Positions 63,824 through 64,000 of a stretch of DNA of 64,000 bases are shown here, one piece after another (position 1 is the first letter of the stretch; each line of letters begins with the position of its first letter). Source of the stretch: Pseudomonas versuta (GTDB lineage Bacteria; Pseudomonadota; Gammaproteobacteria; Pseudomonadales; Pseudomonadaceae); NCBI RefSeq assembly GCF_001294575.1, contig NZ_CP012676.1, forward strand, positions 1,674,001 to 1,738,000, given 5' to 3'. Both the position numbers and the translations under genes were made by a program. The notes beneath the pieces were generated by a model. It saw only the letters and a program-made list of their open reading frames with translations, searched no databases and was not told the DNA's origin.

Positions 63824-64000
63824 ATGGATCAGATACGAGAGAAAAGTCCGATAGAGCTTGAGCTGCTGGAACGCGCGCGCAATCTGATACCTGCGCTTAA
63901 AAGCCGTTCAGCCCAGGCGGACAAGGATTGCAAACTGCCCGATGAAACCGTTCGCGACATGCAGGAGGCAGGTTTGTTTCGCGCCTTGCAGCCGAAGATG
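63824..64000 (+). CDS. acyl-CoA-dehydrogenase-fold flavin monooxygenase, 3' end outside window
   Basis: The last 59 codons of the window open at ATG 63824 after CGGAGAACAGACGG and stay open to the edge. The residues (LLERARNLIPALKSRS, ADKDCKLPDETVRDMQEAGLFRALQP) match the N-terminal helices of the two-component flavin monooxygenases of the HsaA / p-hydroxyphenylacetate hydroxylase C2 type. Together with the C1-like flavin reductase at 59268-60248 it would hydroxylate a phenol ring. The catalytic parts lie beyond the window, so acyl-CoA dehydrogenase proper is not excluded. Confidence 0.8.
   Translation, partial: MDQIREKSPIELELLERARNLIPALKSRSAQADKDCKLPDETVRDMQEAGLFRALQPKM

Noticed and set aside
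1..64000. CRISPR array or complete prophage
   Set aside because: No regularly spaced direct repeats of 25-40 bases and no phage structural genes were seen; only integrase and att remnants occur.

Overview
The window looks like chromosomal DNA of a Pseudomonas, most likely of the fluorescens/fragi-type branch. The evidence is a membrane-bound PQQ glucose dehydrogenase next to an OprB porin locus, GltP, PotGHI/Puu polyamine genes, the carboxynorspermidine pair, meta-cleavage aromatic genes, REP elements of the type built on GTAGGAGCGAGCTTGCTCGCGAG, and a 3' tRNA-Pro(GGG) fragment with Pseudomonas-like sequence. No PQQ, ribosomal or complete tRNA genes are present.

Layout. 1-4.4 kb is a decayed mobile-element border: a cut-off SDR, a umuC gene lacking its 5' end, a tRNA-Pro(GGG) 3' fragment that looks like a distal att copy, a frameshifted GNAT gene, the N-terminus of a tyrosine integrase with two in-frame stops, and an unrecognised two-TM protein. 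4.4-11.6 kb carries gcd (intact), an inactivated oprB, a 46-aa membrane peptide, a P-loop kinase with a shifted tail, an XRE-cupin regulator and a DJ-1/PfpI protein. 11.6-20.8 kb holds the carboxynorspermidine synthase/decarboxylase pair, small secreted proteins (one CigR-like), gltP, and a DHA2 MFS exporter divergent from a GlxA/FtrA-type regulator.

21.8-35.7 kb is the most interesting part, a dense accessory catabolic region. It has a GlpA-like flavoprotein with a 2Fe-2S tail, a second flavoprotein, and a glycerol-kinase-like FGGY kinase in which the conserved substrate-binding Arg is Gly. These are followed by a DeoR regulator, an EutH-family permease without any eut enzymes, and a DUF1937 protein. 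Next comes a Liv-type ABC transporter (with permease and ATPase fused in one protein), an SDR and a LacI regulator. A perfect 16-bp palindrome and a second near-match 97 bp downstream sit at the ABC operon promoter, which suggests LacI-type loop repression. I infer uptake and oxidation of a polyol or amino-polyol that is not plain glycerol.

35.8-43 kb is polyamine metabolism: PotGHI (with no PotF in the window), then puuA, puuB and a PuuR-like regulator. 43-53 kb has an acyltransferase-fold protein, an AcpA-type phosphatase, an ACS-family MFS plus 2-hydroxyacid dehydrogenase, a deletion scar joining a headless LysR gene to a headless tautomerase gene, a small ATPase, an MHS-family MFS, and two divergent L,D-transpeptidase genes.

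53-64 kb is an aromatic catabolic cluster. The leftward operon encodes a flavin reductase with a C-terminal winged helix, an SDR, 2-keto-4-pentenoate hydratase, acylating acetaldehyde dehydrogenase, 4-hydroxy-2-oxovalerate aldolase and an MFS. The rightward genes encode a coniferyl-aldehyde-type dehydrogenase, a Tat-exported amidase and the start of an acyl-CoA-dehydrogenase-fold monooxygenase. Reductase and monooxygenase together resemble a two-component phenol hydroxylase; the ring-cleavage dioxygenase is not in the window.
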